NCBI RefSeq assembly: GCF_025698545.1
Contig: NC_068569.1
Coordinates: 17,112,001 to 17,176,000 of the forward strand
Direction: 5' to 3'
Length of the DNA: 64,000 nt
Origin: Gossypium raimondii
Taxonomy: Eukaryota; Streptophyta; Magnoliopsida; Malvales; Malvaceae
Below the pieces are notes generated by a model. That model was not told the origin of the DNA and did not search any database. It saw only the letters and a list, made by a program, of their open reading frames with translations. This document shows, in pieces, positions 24,551 through 36,119 of this stretch (its first letter is position 1; the number at the start of each line of letters is the position of its first letter). The position numbers and the translations under genes were made by a program.

Positions 24551-24734
24551 GTAGGTATGGTATTTCAGTAAAGAAAACCATACTGAGTTGTGAAAAGTAA
24601 GTATGATATTTCAGTAAAGAAAACCATACTGAGTTGTGAGAAGTAGGTATGGTATTTCAGTAACGAAAATCATACTGTGTTGTGAAAAGTATGTATGGTA
24701 TTTCAGTGAAGAAAACCATACTGAGTTATAGCAT
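24551..24734 (+). repeat. Tandem array, four copies of a 46-bp hairpin unit
   Basis: Copies start at 24551, 24597, 24643 and 24689. Each contains GTATGGT, then about 15 bases, then ACCATAC, so each unit can form a small hairpin with seven-base arms. Copies differ by only a few bases. The array lies inside the probable LTR. Confidence 0.9.
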
Positions 24735-25968
24735 TGTAAAAGATTCAAGCAAATCGTGGCACTGGGCAAACGATGTACTCAAATCCGTAAGACGATCCTT
24801 ATTTTGTACAAGTATTTAAAAGTGCAATTGAAGCTAAATGTTGGAATATAAGTTGACATCTGATATTGAGCTCGATTGAAAAAATTCATTATTTGAGATT
24901 GTGGTTGGCAGGAAATGTTGAATTTTTATTTGTTTATTAATATTGTTAGTGAAATTTTGGTAATATTTTATTATGAGCCTATGAACTTACTAAGCTTTCT
25001 GCAAGCTTACTTATGTGTGTTTATTGTTTCTTATAGGTTGATAAATATATATGTTCGGAGAATCAGATCTACATCAACGATCACACTATCTAGATTTACT
25101 CCGGTAGATTTTGTTAAACAACTTTTTAATTTATATAGCATGTATTGGGACTTGGTCGTTTTGTGTGTATTCTTATGATATGGCTAAGGAGTAGCAAGTA
25201 AATTTTCGATAATGATTAACTATTGAATTGGTTATATAAGAACGTGATTTGGTGTTGTGTATGCTTAAATGATAGTTAATACAAAGAAATTATAAAAGAG
25301 TAAAAATTTGCAATGGGACAGTTTTTGGACAGCTGCATTGATGTGATTTTGAAAAATCACCAAAAAATGGTGGAAATTGAATTAGAGAGTGAATAAGATA
25401 TAGAATTAAATCTGAATGAATCTATTTTCACATGAAAGAAATAGAGTAAGCAAAAGAGTTGTATATTTTAGATATTTGAATTTTAGTGAGACAGGATCAT
25501 AATAGCTTTTGAAATCCCTATTCTGACTTTATAAAATCATTAAAAATCTACAAAAATAATTTGGAGTTGTAATTTATATGTTTTATATTCCTTAGTGAGT
25601 CTATTTTCAATAGAAACAAACGAGAATGTTATCCAATTCTGTACATTGAGATAATTAATTTTTAGTGAGCTGTTGAACAGTAAAACAGTAGAAACTTTAA
25701 AGAATAAACTGTACTAATTGGCTAAACCAAAAATTCTGGAAATTTTATGGTAATAAGATATATGAGTCTAGTTTCAGGGAAAATTTACATATCTAAATTT
25801 CGAGTTTCATAACTCGAGTTATAATTAAATTAGTGACTGTTGCGCAGGTGGACAGTTTTATTGTGAATAGTGAAATAAATTGTTTTGATTTGATTAAGTA
25901 TTCGGAAAATTTTTGATGTTCTCGGTTTAGACCTGAACCATTTTTATTGCATGATTTAGGGTGTTACA

Positions 25969-27557
25969 TCAAACTAGCCATTGCAATCAGTAATCAACTA
26001 TCAACCAATTACTAAACAGGACCTATATTTATACAAAAACTAATTAATAATTTAGTTATAGACAATATGATAAAGAGCTTATGATTAAATTTACCCTTAA
26101 ATTTGGATTTAATCTTTAGACATTTGAATTTTTGTTGTTGTTTTATTTAAACATTTCATATAAAAGTAATAAAAGATGAAAATACAATTAAAGTAATATT
26201 TATTTTTATTAAAAAGTTTTATTGATGTCAAATTAACTTGTGACATCGGTTCAATAAAAAGTATGCATAGTATATCTATTTTGACTTTTTTTTGTATATA
26301 TATATATATCATATATATTGATATATATCATATATATTGACTTTTTTGTTAATTTTTTTTGTATATATAAAACATGTGTTGACATTTTTTGTTAAGTTTA
26401 TTTTATACATGGATCTTGACAAAGTTGTATATTCAATGTACTATACTATAGATTGAAAATGTGTAATAAATGAAAAAACATTATATAAAAAAAACATTAA
26501 TTATTTTGTTTTAGTAATAATGAATAATTTTTTATCAATATGAAAATGCAATTTATGATGGGCTAAATATTTTTTTGATTAAACTTTGTAGAGACAAACA
26601 GAAAAAACAAATTAAAAATTTGGTAACCGTGGACTGAGCTCACGCACATAATATTGATGATGAAAGCCAAGTTGTACCAACCAGACGGCTCACATTAACA
26701 TGGTTATTTTAAGAGATCATATTTATTCTGTATTAATCTATGTAGATTACAAAAATCTACATGAATAAAATTAATTTAATTAAGAGTTTACCAAAGTTAA
26801 CTATCTCTTTCAGGTTTGTCAAGTGAAGTGGTTCACCTTTGCTTATATATTGCATCAAGTAATTAATTAATATTAATTAGTGTTTAGTGTCGTTTACAGG
26901 GAAACAATAATTTGAAACATGTCGTTTTAGTAAATGGACAGATGGGAAAAGAGTGATGGTCCAAATTACATGGTCGTTGGTATAGTTTTGTTGAGACATG
27001 AAGTGGAAAGTGCTAATTCTAAATTCCAATATCAGATTTTGATTTGTTAAAAATCCCACTTTCTTTAAGTTCCTTCGACATAAATGTTTGAAAGGTCGTC
27101 CAACGGCTGGTGCAAGTTCCTCTGTTTGTCTGACACGTCAGTTTTGACGAGGGTTTTAAGCTTGATTAATGGCTATTATTATTGTCTGTAGATTTCATTG
27201 CTGCAGTATTAGCAGAAGCTTGTGCTTATGAATTTTCCTTTGCAATGGCTTCAAGTATTGAACTTGAACTGTTAAAACTAATCAGCTGTAAAGGAATGAC
27301 TTTGTACCAGTCTTACTCTTACCAATATATAATATTTGATTGATCATAGCTAGCAAGTTAAAGCTAAGGACAGGGAAGGAGTTTGGCGGTTACCGTGTCG
27401 GATTTTTTTAAGCTTATTTTAATTAAAGAATGTAAAGTCTCATTTCCTCACGATGTGCAGGGCCGTCCTATAGCTGCAGTCTTTGTTTGTTTGTTTAATC
27501 TGCTTAACGTTCTTGATGTTTATTATATTCAAGGGAGAGTCCCACGTTGTGACATTT
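25969..27557. other. AT-rich intergenic DNA before the bHLH promoter
   Basis: It contains AT dinucleotide tracts near 26295-26340, where a short 'ATATATATCATATATATTG' unit is repeated. No gene is recognisable. The short frame at 27383..27616 overlaps the bHLH upstream region and has no known motif. Confidence 0.45.
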
Positions 27558-27891
27558 CATTGGTGGGAGGATTAGTCGAATTCATACGCGTGCTTCATTC
27601 ACTCTCACCTACTTAATTAATGGCTAATTAATCACATTTAGTCACCTCTCAATGATTGTTCTTGGACCATTAAGTCATTGTAACTGCAATTTTATCAGGT
27701 CCACGGTGTTTGAGGGTCACTGAACACTTTCAATTAGTTTAATCCAACAATGCATGAACTTGGCCTTCCTATGAGCTGTACTTTGCCTGGTTTTGGCCCC
27801 ATCTTTGGACTCCTGGATTAGTAACAGAATAATGATTTTGGAATTAAGAATGGAAGTCAATCCTTGCTAACATTCTCTTTAGAATTTGGGG

Positions 27892-27899
27892 TATAAATA
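27892..27899 (+). promoter_or_regulatory. TATA box of the bHLH gene
   Basis: TATAAATA lies 78 bp upstream of the ATG within GGGGTATAAATATGTCC. It is conserved in the copy inside the APRT intron (17329-17336). Confidence 0.75.
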
Positions 27900-27976
27900 T
27901 GTCCCTAGTTCTTTCCTCACCTCAAACAAACCCTTCCTTGTTTTCCCCATAGGCTTCTCAATTTACAGGAGATAAG

Positions 27977-29455
27977 ATGGAGTCTGTTGCAGCTTTTCAT
28001 GATGGACCTTGGGACTCATTTAACATAATGTTCTCCAATGAAGATCATCTGGATTTCACACACCAGGTTCTTAATCAGTTTTCGTTTCCGCTGGAGCATG
28101 ACGAGCGGTTGAGCTTCATAAATCCGTCGACTTTTGCTCCTAATCTTGAAGCCGATATGAGCATTGCTGGGGTCAGTCAGAGTTTGTTTAGTTCTTCCAA
28201 TGCTCTCGACTCTCATTTTCACTACAAAACTCAGGAAAGTAATCAAAGTAGCAATTCTAGCAGTAATACCTTTGTTCCCCTTCCAAATTATGAAACCTCT
28301 TTCCTTGGTGGTTCTAGTCATATGGCTGTAACAAATGATATCACCATGTCCTTGGATATTCAAATGGACATTGGCGGGGGGAGTGATAAAATTACTGACT
28401 CGTTTCCCCCAGCATTCCCCAACATAGCAATGGATGACACGGTTAACGTCATCGAAGACTCGAGCACCGACTGCTTACCAAAATTAGATGGCGGCTATCC
28501 AGCTGACAGTGCTGTGCTTGCCGACGAAATTCTGCTCAAGAGGCAGTTTGATGTGCTGGAACTGCATGATGAAGGGGATAAAATCAGTACCTATTCATCT
28601 GAGACCACAAAGAAAAGACCTCGGGTTTCAAAAGATGTAAGAGAATAAGGAATCCTAAGCTATCACATAGACATATATAATCTTCATTATAGCAGCTGTA
28701 ATTCATGGTTTGGAAATGCAGGCGGCAAAAGCTTGGAACAATGTGCAATTGAAGAAGAACAATTTAAATGGCAGTGAAGAGAGTACCATTGGTTCGGATG
28801 GACAGAGTTCTAGCACCTCAAGTTCAGATGATGATAATGTTTGTCGGGACACTAATGAGGTGGCACTGGCAACTTCAGATCCCAAAGCATCTCAAGCTGT
28901 TGACTTAAATGGAAAGAAAAGAGCCAGTAGAGGGTCTGCAACTGATCCCCAAAGCCTCTATGCAAGGGTAAAGATATTTGCTACCTATATTACAAATTCC
29001 ATTGAGAGAAAGACAAATATCTAAACCCTTTTTGCTTGATTTGATTATTGCAGAAGAGAAGAGAAAGGATAAATGAGAGATTGAGAATTTTACAGAACCT
29101 TGTCCCCAACGGAACTAAGGTTGATATCAGCACAATGCTTGAAGAGGCTGTTCACTATGTGAAGTTCTTGCAGCTCCAAATCAAGGTAATTGGGGGGGGG
29201 GGGGGGATAAATGGGTGGATGAAACAAAACCCTTAAAAGAAACCATGAAAAGGGTTGTTCCTAATCTGGACCCTGAAAAGATTTTGAAGTCAAATTACAT
29301 TCATATTGTAGTAATGTTCCTTTCTCCGTTGACTGCAGCTTTTAAGCTCTGATGAACTGTGGATGTATGCTCCCATTGCTTACAATGGCGTTGATATCGG
29401 TCTCAACGACAAAATCTGCACTCTTTTGTTACCCTCGAAGATGCAGCTTGGTTAA
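27977..29455 (+). CDS. RSL4: bHLH transcription factor, RHD SIX-LIKE (RSL) class
   Basis: Four exons, 27977..28636, 28722..28967, 29054..29185 and 29339..29455, give 384 residues, all with phase-0 introns. The bHLH lies at about residues 296-350: the basic region [15 protein letters not shown] spans the second intron and the helix-loop-helix reads [20 protein letters not shown] and onward. It ends with the RSL C-terminal block [15 protein letters not shown]. Arabidopsis RSL proteins drive root-hair growth from the nucleus under auxin and RHD6/RSL1 control. The N-terminal half is acidic and Ser-rich, followed by KKRPR. Its position between the zinc-finger and SPOC genes matches Arabidopsis AT1G27740 (RSL4), but the protein is longer than I recall for RSL4, so another RSL2-5 member remains possible. 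Intron 3 contains a run of 15 G. Confidence 0.9.
29192..29206 (+). repeat. G15 run in intron 3 of the bHLH gene
   Basis: Fifteen consecutive G begin six bases after the intron's GT donor. It may be real or partly an assembly length artefact. Confidence 0.8.
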
Positions 29456-30391
29456 TTTGACGACAAATTTTCAAAAACAAAATAAAAAAATAAATTAATA
29501 TTATATATACTGGCTGACTTGTAGTATTGAGAAATGTGAATGAAAATTAATTACATTTTTTGATCAGGAGGAGTAATTACCCCTCTTTGCTTTTATAAAG
29601 AATTATATCACATTTGTTTCTTATGTCTTTGTAATTTCTATTCCTAAGTGAATGTACCCAAAAGGCCAAGCTTATTGTCTAATTCAATGGATCCACGATA
29701 GTTTGGATATCTCTTGTCCTAAAATTAGTAATAAAGATATTCATATTTTCTTAATTTCAATAAAAATTTTGGAGATTAGTATTTACATCTTTATGATATA
29801 AACAATAGACTATATAAATTTGTATATTATCTCGAAACTCAAAAGGTTGAGAATATGAGTACAAAATCTTTTTTGGCTTCATATCCTTTAATTTTATATA
29901 TAATTAATCAACCTTAATAACTAAGATTGAGTGCCAGTTGAATTAGAAATACAAATAAATTAATTTTGTATAACAAAAGAGTTAAATATGTAATTAGATT
30001 TTTTAAATAGAATAATAATCACTCTACGAGAGGTATTTAATAATGTGAATACAATTAAAACCTCGTTATAAAATATTTTAATATTTTTAAAAAAAGATAA
30101 AATGATAATTCTTAAAAAATTAAAAATATTTACTGATTAAATGATATCATATACGTACCAAATAAAAACCTACATATCATGATTCATGAATTGGGGCGTA
30201 CTCGTGAAAATCCATAAGCTATCACGTGGATTGGCCCGTAATAGCACAGGGTCCGGATGTCATTACCTAATATCCAAAAACCCATCGAACTCCTACCCTC
30301 CTCTAACAGTTTAACGCTCTGACTCCTTGTAGCGAGACGCAAAAACACCGCTTCGCTCGGCGTCGCCTCCCTCATCTTTCTCTCCGCACCC
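29456..30391. other. Intergenic region between the bHLH and SPOC genes
   Basis: AT-rich. The last 200 bases are less AT-rich and likely hold the SPOC gene promoter and 5' UTR. The minus-strand frame at 30184..30393 is not supported. Confidence 0.5.
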
Positions 30392-33300
30392 ATGGCGATG
30401 TCATCTTCCGAACAACCGCTGAAGAAGCGAAGGCTGTTCGATCCGCCACCGGATACCGTGTCTCAGCCGGAGACCTCCGTGGCTCCACCGACCACTCCCC
30501 CTCCGTTGTCTCAAGAGGAAATTCTCTTGAGGAGGAGAAACAGGGACGAGATTCGAAGTGTTTACGAGAATTACAAAAGGATTAAGTCTTGCATTTCCCT
30601 GAAAGGCAAAGATGCTCGGTGCATGCCTGAGCTTGAGCAAGCTTACCATGCTCTAATAACTGCTTCTAGAGGTCAGCTTCTTTTTACTCTTTTCCCTTAG
30701 CTTTTTTCTTATAATTGCTGGCATTGAATTTTGATCCTCGGTGAGTCGAAGGGGAAAAATTAATAGATTTTATACATGTTTGGTCAGAAATCAGAATCAC
30801 AGTAAAAAAAAGAAAAAGGAAGGTCCTTTATTGTAATCTAAATGAGCTGAATTCTGGTTAATTAGTAGATTTCCAAGAGTTGGAAGTATATTATAATTTG
30901 ATTGTTTTTGAATGGAGCATCACTTCTTTAGAATCTTTTGGGCAATGATATACATTTTAGTTATGCACTGAAAGCCTTTTAGGAAACATTATTTTCTACT
31001 ACTTTGCAGGTTGTTTAAGTGTACAGCGTCTTGTGGCCGATTTTGTTCCTCGATATGCCTCACACTGTCCAACTGCTCTTGAATCTGCTACGAAAGCCAT
31101 CATCGATGTGCATAACTCTAGCTTGGCAGTGATAAGTAGGGGAGAAGATGCTGATAATGTCGCATTCCAAACTGCTAAAGCTTGCATTTTTGGTCTGGCT
31201 GATATTTGTTCGACAGCTTCTATAGAGGCACCAAGTTCATTGGTTGCAAGAGGCATCTGCTCAACTGTTTTCCAGAACGTTCTCTCGTTTCTCATAGCAT
31301 CCTTCCAGGGGAAGGATTTGTTTCAAATTGTTGATAGAGATATTTGTAAAATTCTGGATTCTGATGAAATGTTTTCCAAGCTAAAGCAAAAATTTTCTGA
31401 TGAAGATGAATCTTCATTGATTAAGTTATTCAAATTACAAATTTTGAGTCTACTCCGGATTCTATTCTGTTGTCCAAAAAAATTGCTTTCTGCCTGCTTT
31501 GAGCTCTTCAGGTCATCTGAAACTGATGAAGCCGATAAAGGGCTATATTTTCTGAGACAGGCAACAGGCAGGCTTGATGATCTTGATCCCACTTTTGGTT
31601 TAGATAAAATAAAAGTAGAGCCTAAAAGCTGTATGGATTCCCTTGGAACTAGCACCAAAACCAGTGTGCTTACTGGTGAGACACCTGGATCAGATAGTTG
31701 CACTGCCATAGAAGATTCATCTTCTGTTCTGAAGAGCTCTTTGTTGGGTCTGGTAATGCTCTATAATTTACCTATCAAATAAATTTAATGGACTTTAGTG
31801 GTTAACTTGTTTCCAAATTCTTAATTCTGATTCTAAAGTAGGATTGTTTACCTTGGTGTATGAATGTGTTTTTTTCTTTGTATTCTAAAACTTTCTTATG
31901 TTTGTCTATTGCTCATTCCTTGTTGCATCTCATATCATGTTATGTAGGTTTTTGGTAAAAATCCGTCCTTGAGAAATTGGATGCTCTTAAAGTACAAGAA
32001 ATTATGCAAGTCATCTCCATCTAAATCTGTGCCAGAGATTGTATCTAGCTTGGAAGGAATCTTTGAATTGTTTGGGAAAGGTATTAATATGGAAGCCAGT
32101 CTAGTAGACAGTGATGAGGATGATTCTGATTCCTCTAAATTTTCTAGTCAGCCGAACTTGATTTCTAGAAGTTCTAATCAACATGAAACCTTGAGTGACC
32201 AATCTGGAAGAGGTAAGTCAAGCAATGAGACTTGTATTGAAAATTTGTCAGGTCAATATCTGAATCCCCACATTGTTCCTCCAGAAACCAATCTCCACTT
32301 AAATGCTGGTTCTAGTCATGATAGTGGAGGTTCAAGGTCCGTGGACTTCGAAAGGCATGACCATGGGGATTTGACCAGTAGTAGGTCTTCTGTTCCAAGG
32401 GACCAATCAAGCCATCAGTTGCTTTCACCTGCTACTAGAACCCCACGGGACTTAAGGGGTAATTCGTTTGAGGGTAGAAATCACTTTAAGAATGTTGACA
32501 TGAGTCAAGGTTCAAATTCAAGCGGCACTTCTGCCTTAAGATCTGCTAGTGGAGGTGTAAGCAATGCTTTGGCGTCACCCAGTAATCGTTATGGAGCATC
32601 TTCTCTAAGTGTATGGTATTTTGATAGTGATCCTGCTAGCTTGGGTGTTTTCTCAGCTTCTCGGCAGCTATGGTTGGGATCTTTAGGGCCTGATGCATCT
32701 GAGGGTTACATAAGGTTTGAGCTAGAGCGGTTTGGTCCCGTTGAGCAATTTTTCTTCTTTCAAGTTAAAGGATTTGCTTTGGTTGAGTATAGAAACATCA
32801 TTGATTCGATAAGAGCTAGGGAATATATCCGTGGCTGTTTTCCTTGGCAAGTAATGTTCATGGATATAGGGTTGGGAACCAGGGGTTCTGTGAATGGTGT
32901 TGCTGTTGGTTCTAGTTCTCATGTTTATGTCGGAAACATTTCGAGTCAATGGGCAAAGGACGAAACTTTGCATGAATCAAGGAAAGTGATCTACAAGGGT
33001 CCTTACATGGTTATTGATCTTACTTGTGAATGTGCATTGCTGCTGGAATATGAAACTCCTGAAGAAGCTGCTGCTGTTATGGCACATCTTAGACAACATC
33101 GAAAAGAAAGAAACGGCCATATGCCTCCATTTAATGCAGCTCCACCTTCTGTCTCTATGCCCCATGTTGACAGTGGAAGGTCTGGTGCTGCTCCACCTAT
33201 CCATGCTGACATAATAAACAATACGTCTGGAAACATGTCTAGCAGCTCAATGGAACTTGTATCTCCAAAGTTAAGGATGGAGAATCATGGAACTCCAGCA

Positions 33301-35005
33301 CCTGGTGCACATCCATTTCAGTCAAACTGGCCTCCTGAAGGTGCGGTGAGAAAAGGTGATGGCTATGACAACAACCTTATTGCAGATCCTGCACAAGGAG
33401 GTAATGTCGTATGTGCTGAGTTGCTAAATATTCATAATCAGTACTGGCTCTTATCCTCATTATTTCTTAACAGTGTTGTGTATTGACCAACGGTATTTTA
33501 GGTGGTGGTGCTGTCTCTGGTGCCTCTGCACAAGTATGGAGTTATCAGAAACCTGAAAGTGAGATGCATTCTGCACCTGGGAGCATGCCATGCATGCCTA
33601 TAGCAACACAAAACCTTACTGCTCCACCACCACCCCCACAACTCCAAGCACCTCCATTTATGCGACCTGTTTACCATCCTCCAAACAGTTCCTGGGATCC
33701 CAGAGGTTTGAATCACCAGTTTCCTCAGAATCCAATTTCACCTGGTGTAGTGCCTAATACATTTCATGGCAATGCTGTTCCACCTCCACCTCCACCTCCC
33801 TTTGTATCTGCTTCTGTGACTCCACTTGCTCAGATGCAAGGACCTCCAGTGCAGCATTTTGAGCAGAGGTTCCCTCATCCTGTTGTTCCGCCACCTCTAT
33901 CATCGATGCCGCCTCCGCCGCCACCGCCTCTATCTCCACCACCATTGCCTCAGTCGTTGCCACCTCTGGTTCCCCCTCCACCTAATTCACCTCCTCCCCC
34001 TCCTCCACCTATAGCAGAATCAACTGACATGGGTAGTTCTGAACGGTGTGTAAAGTATCAGTGGCAGGGCTCATTATGTAAGAGTGGAGCTCATTATTGC
34101 ACAATTTATGCTCAGAGACTAGATTCAGATCTTTGCAAATATTCAAATGCCAGTCCTGAGCCCACAGAGTATGAATTTTGTTCTTCTCCTTTCCCATTAA
34201 TTTCTGATCTCATCATGATTTTTGTCAGGAGTAGAGAACAATTTCTTCTTAAAACTTTCTGCTCTGGTGCATGTTACAGATGGCCTGCTAAACTAGACAT
34301 GACCAAGCGCACAGATTTTCGGCATGTGAAGTCAACATTCACCAATACCCCACCACATAAAGTGCGTCAATAATGTTCCCTTATTTTCAGATTTTTATTG
34401 TGGAAAGAACTTGGTTGAATATCCTTGCAGTGTCTTTTCTTTTTTATTATTATGGTTTTTGACAGAGAAAGTCTTCTGGTTTTAAAAAGTAACCGCTGGT
34501 GTTTTTCTGTGGTGCAGAGAGAAGTTTGTTGTTTGATCCCTTCTTCCACAAGTGACCATAAAGGCGTAAGTCATCTTATGTTTATAAACTTATCCCTAAT
34601 TAGATATGTCAATTTCTACTCTTTGTGCTCAAAATTTCATGTCCAAACCTCTAAATGGGTCTCTATTCTCTACTGCTACCACCAGGCTTCAGCTTGAAAC
34701 AATCTTATGCGTTGCCAAGTGCTCTCTTCTAAACATTTTTTAATGCCTAAATCTCAGAAAATGTATCTGGCTTATTCTTGAAACTCCTCTGTATCCAGTT
34801 TCAGGATTTTATTTCATACTTGAAGCAGAGGGATTGTGCAGGAGTTATTAAGATTCCAGTAGTGAAATCCATGTGGTCCAGGCTTCTTTTTATTCTTCCA
34901 TACTCGCAAGATGCATGTTCCATGCTTTCTGTTGTACCACCTAATGCATCTGACTGCCTCATTGCCCTGGTTTTGCCCAAAGAAACAAACTTTGAGTGGG
35001 TTTGA
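30392..35005 (+). CDS. Spen-like nuclear protein with RRM, proline-rich region and SPOC domain
   Basis: Seven exons, 30392..30671, 31010..31752, 31948..33400, 33502..34168, 34280..34361, 34518..34565 and 34799..35005, give 1159 residues with consistent phase. The start [14 protein letters not shown] carries a probable nuclear signal. A helical N-terminal domain (to about residue 400) is followed by a Ser-rich linker. An RRM sits at about residues 577-648 ([15 protein letters not shown], then [10 protein letters not shown]) and a second RRM-like fold at about 665-727 ([11 protein letters not shown]). A proline-rich region covers about 868-998 and a SPOC domain about 1009-1157 ([37 protein letters not shown]). 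SPOC proteins such as FPA act in RNA 3'-end processing and transcription. Family members of this exact layout (Arabidopsis AT1G27750 type) are poorly characterised, so the role is inference. Confidence 0.9.
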
Positions 35006-36119
35006 GCTTCATGGCTTACTTCCAGTGAAACCCTTGTTCCAGTCTATGAATCTTTGGGAATGGATAAATGGTACTCGTGCATCACCAGCAGAGGGGTAAG
35101 AACCCAGAAAAAAACCATGCTGCTTATCTCCATAATCCATTGTACAGAAAGCCTTTTTGTCCGCTGATAGCTTATTAGTTTTGTTAGGTACTACATGACA
35201 GAACGAACGTTATAGTTTTAAACTTGGATTGATGAAAAAAAAGTCATCCCTAGTTTTGTTGGTACTGTTTGATTTCAAATCCTGTACATAAGTAATATTT
35301 CTTTTGTTTTTATGGCAAAGGCGGAAATTATTACTATTGCTAGGATGCGAAATTGATTTTTTCTTTTCCTTTTTCTTTCATTTCTTTTCTTATATCAACG
35401 TGAATCTTGCACTTCCAATGAAGGGAGCGGAGTACTGCTCTTTTGTAGTAGTTTGCTTTGGTTTGGGTTGGTTAAATTTTAACTAAAAATAAATAATGCT
35501 TTGCGGATTATGGGCAAGGGGATCATGAAAGTTTATAACCACGACACTAGTTGACACCAAGTATGCTCGACTACTGCAGTACCCATAGTTAATCGCCCTT
35601 CACTGTCATCAACAGTTGGGAGGTTCCAAAGCGGCCTAAGATGACTTGCCTGATCATTATGCTATTGGGACTTATGGATTCATCTCAAAAACTTGCCCAG
35701 ATTCCCCAGTACCAGAATGTCCAGAGGGAGGGGGGAAAACATAATTACAGTAAGGATCGAGGAGACGAATAAGCACTTCTCCATGAAACTGATTGATTAG
35801 GTTTCATCATATAGTTTTTCGTATAAAAGAAACCTTTCTGTCTCTTCTCGTAGCTAATCAATTTGCAATGAATTGTTGTCTGATTGCAGGCTCGTATCAC
35901 AAAGAAAGTCTTGGAAATGGAGGAATGCAAAAACATGATGAATCATGACAGGAATATGCCTTTAAATAAATCACATAAAGAGTACAACAAGAATGAAGTT
36001 TATTTGATATGAAGCCACGCCAATACAACCAAAATGGTTCGTCGCTTATCAGATTTAGATTACAATATGTTGGCGTATCAGGTGAACTAATGGTGTTCCT
36101 GCTCTGGCTTGGCAGCAGC
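35006..36119. other. Shared downstream region of the SPOC and SAT32 genes
   Basis: The two genes converge here, so this 1.1 kb holds both 3' UTRs. No other gene is recognisable. Confidence 0.6.

Larger units (their letters stand above)
23192..25968 (-). mobile_element. Probable solo LTR of a Ty3/gypsy element
   Basis: A 2.78-kb block with no coding capacity, bounded by TG...CA. Read on the minus strand it opens TGTAACACCC, a very common start of long plant gypsy (Del/Tekay-type) LTRs, and closes with GACACCA. Flanking pentamers TTCAG and TCAAA do not match, so no target-site duplication is confirmed. It contains a 46-bp tandem array (24551-24734) and a palindrome at 23384-23411. No internal retroviral-like domains are next to it, so I call it a solo LTR. 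The alternative is a fragment of a longer repeat. Confidence 0.55.

Noticed and set aside
24551-24734. Regular repeats considered as a CRISPR-like array
   Set aside because: The units are directly adjacent tandem copies without unique spacers, in a plant repeat.
30184-30393. A minus-strand frame ending at the SPOC gene start
   Set aside because: It occupies the SPOC gene's probable 5' UTR and shows no family match.
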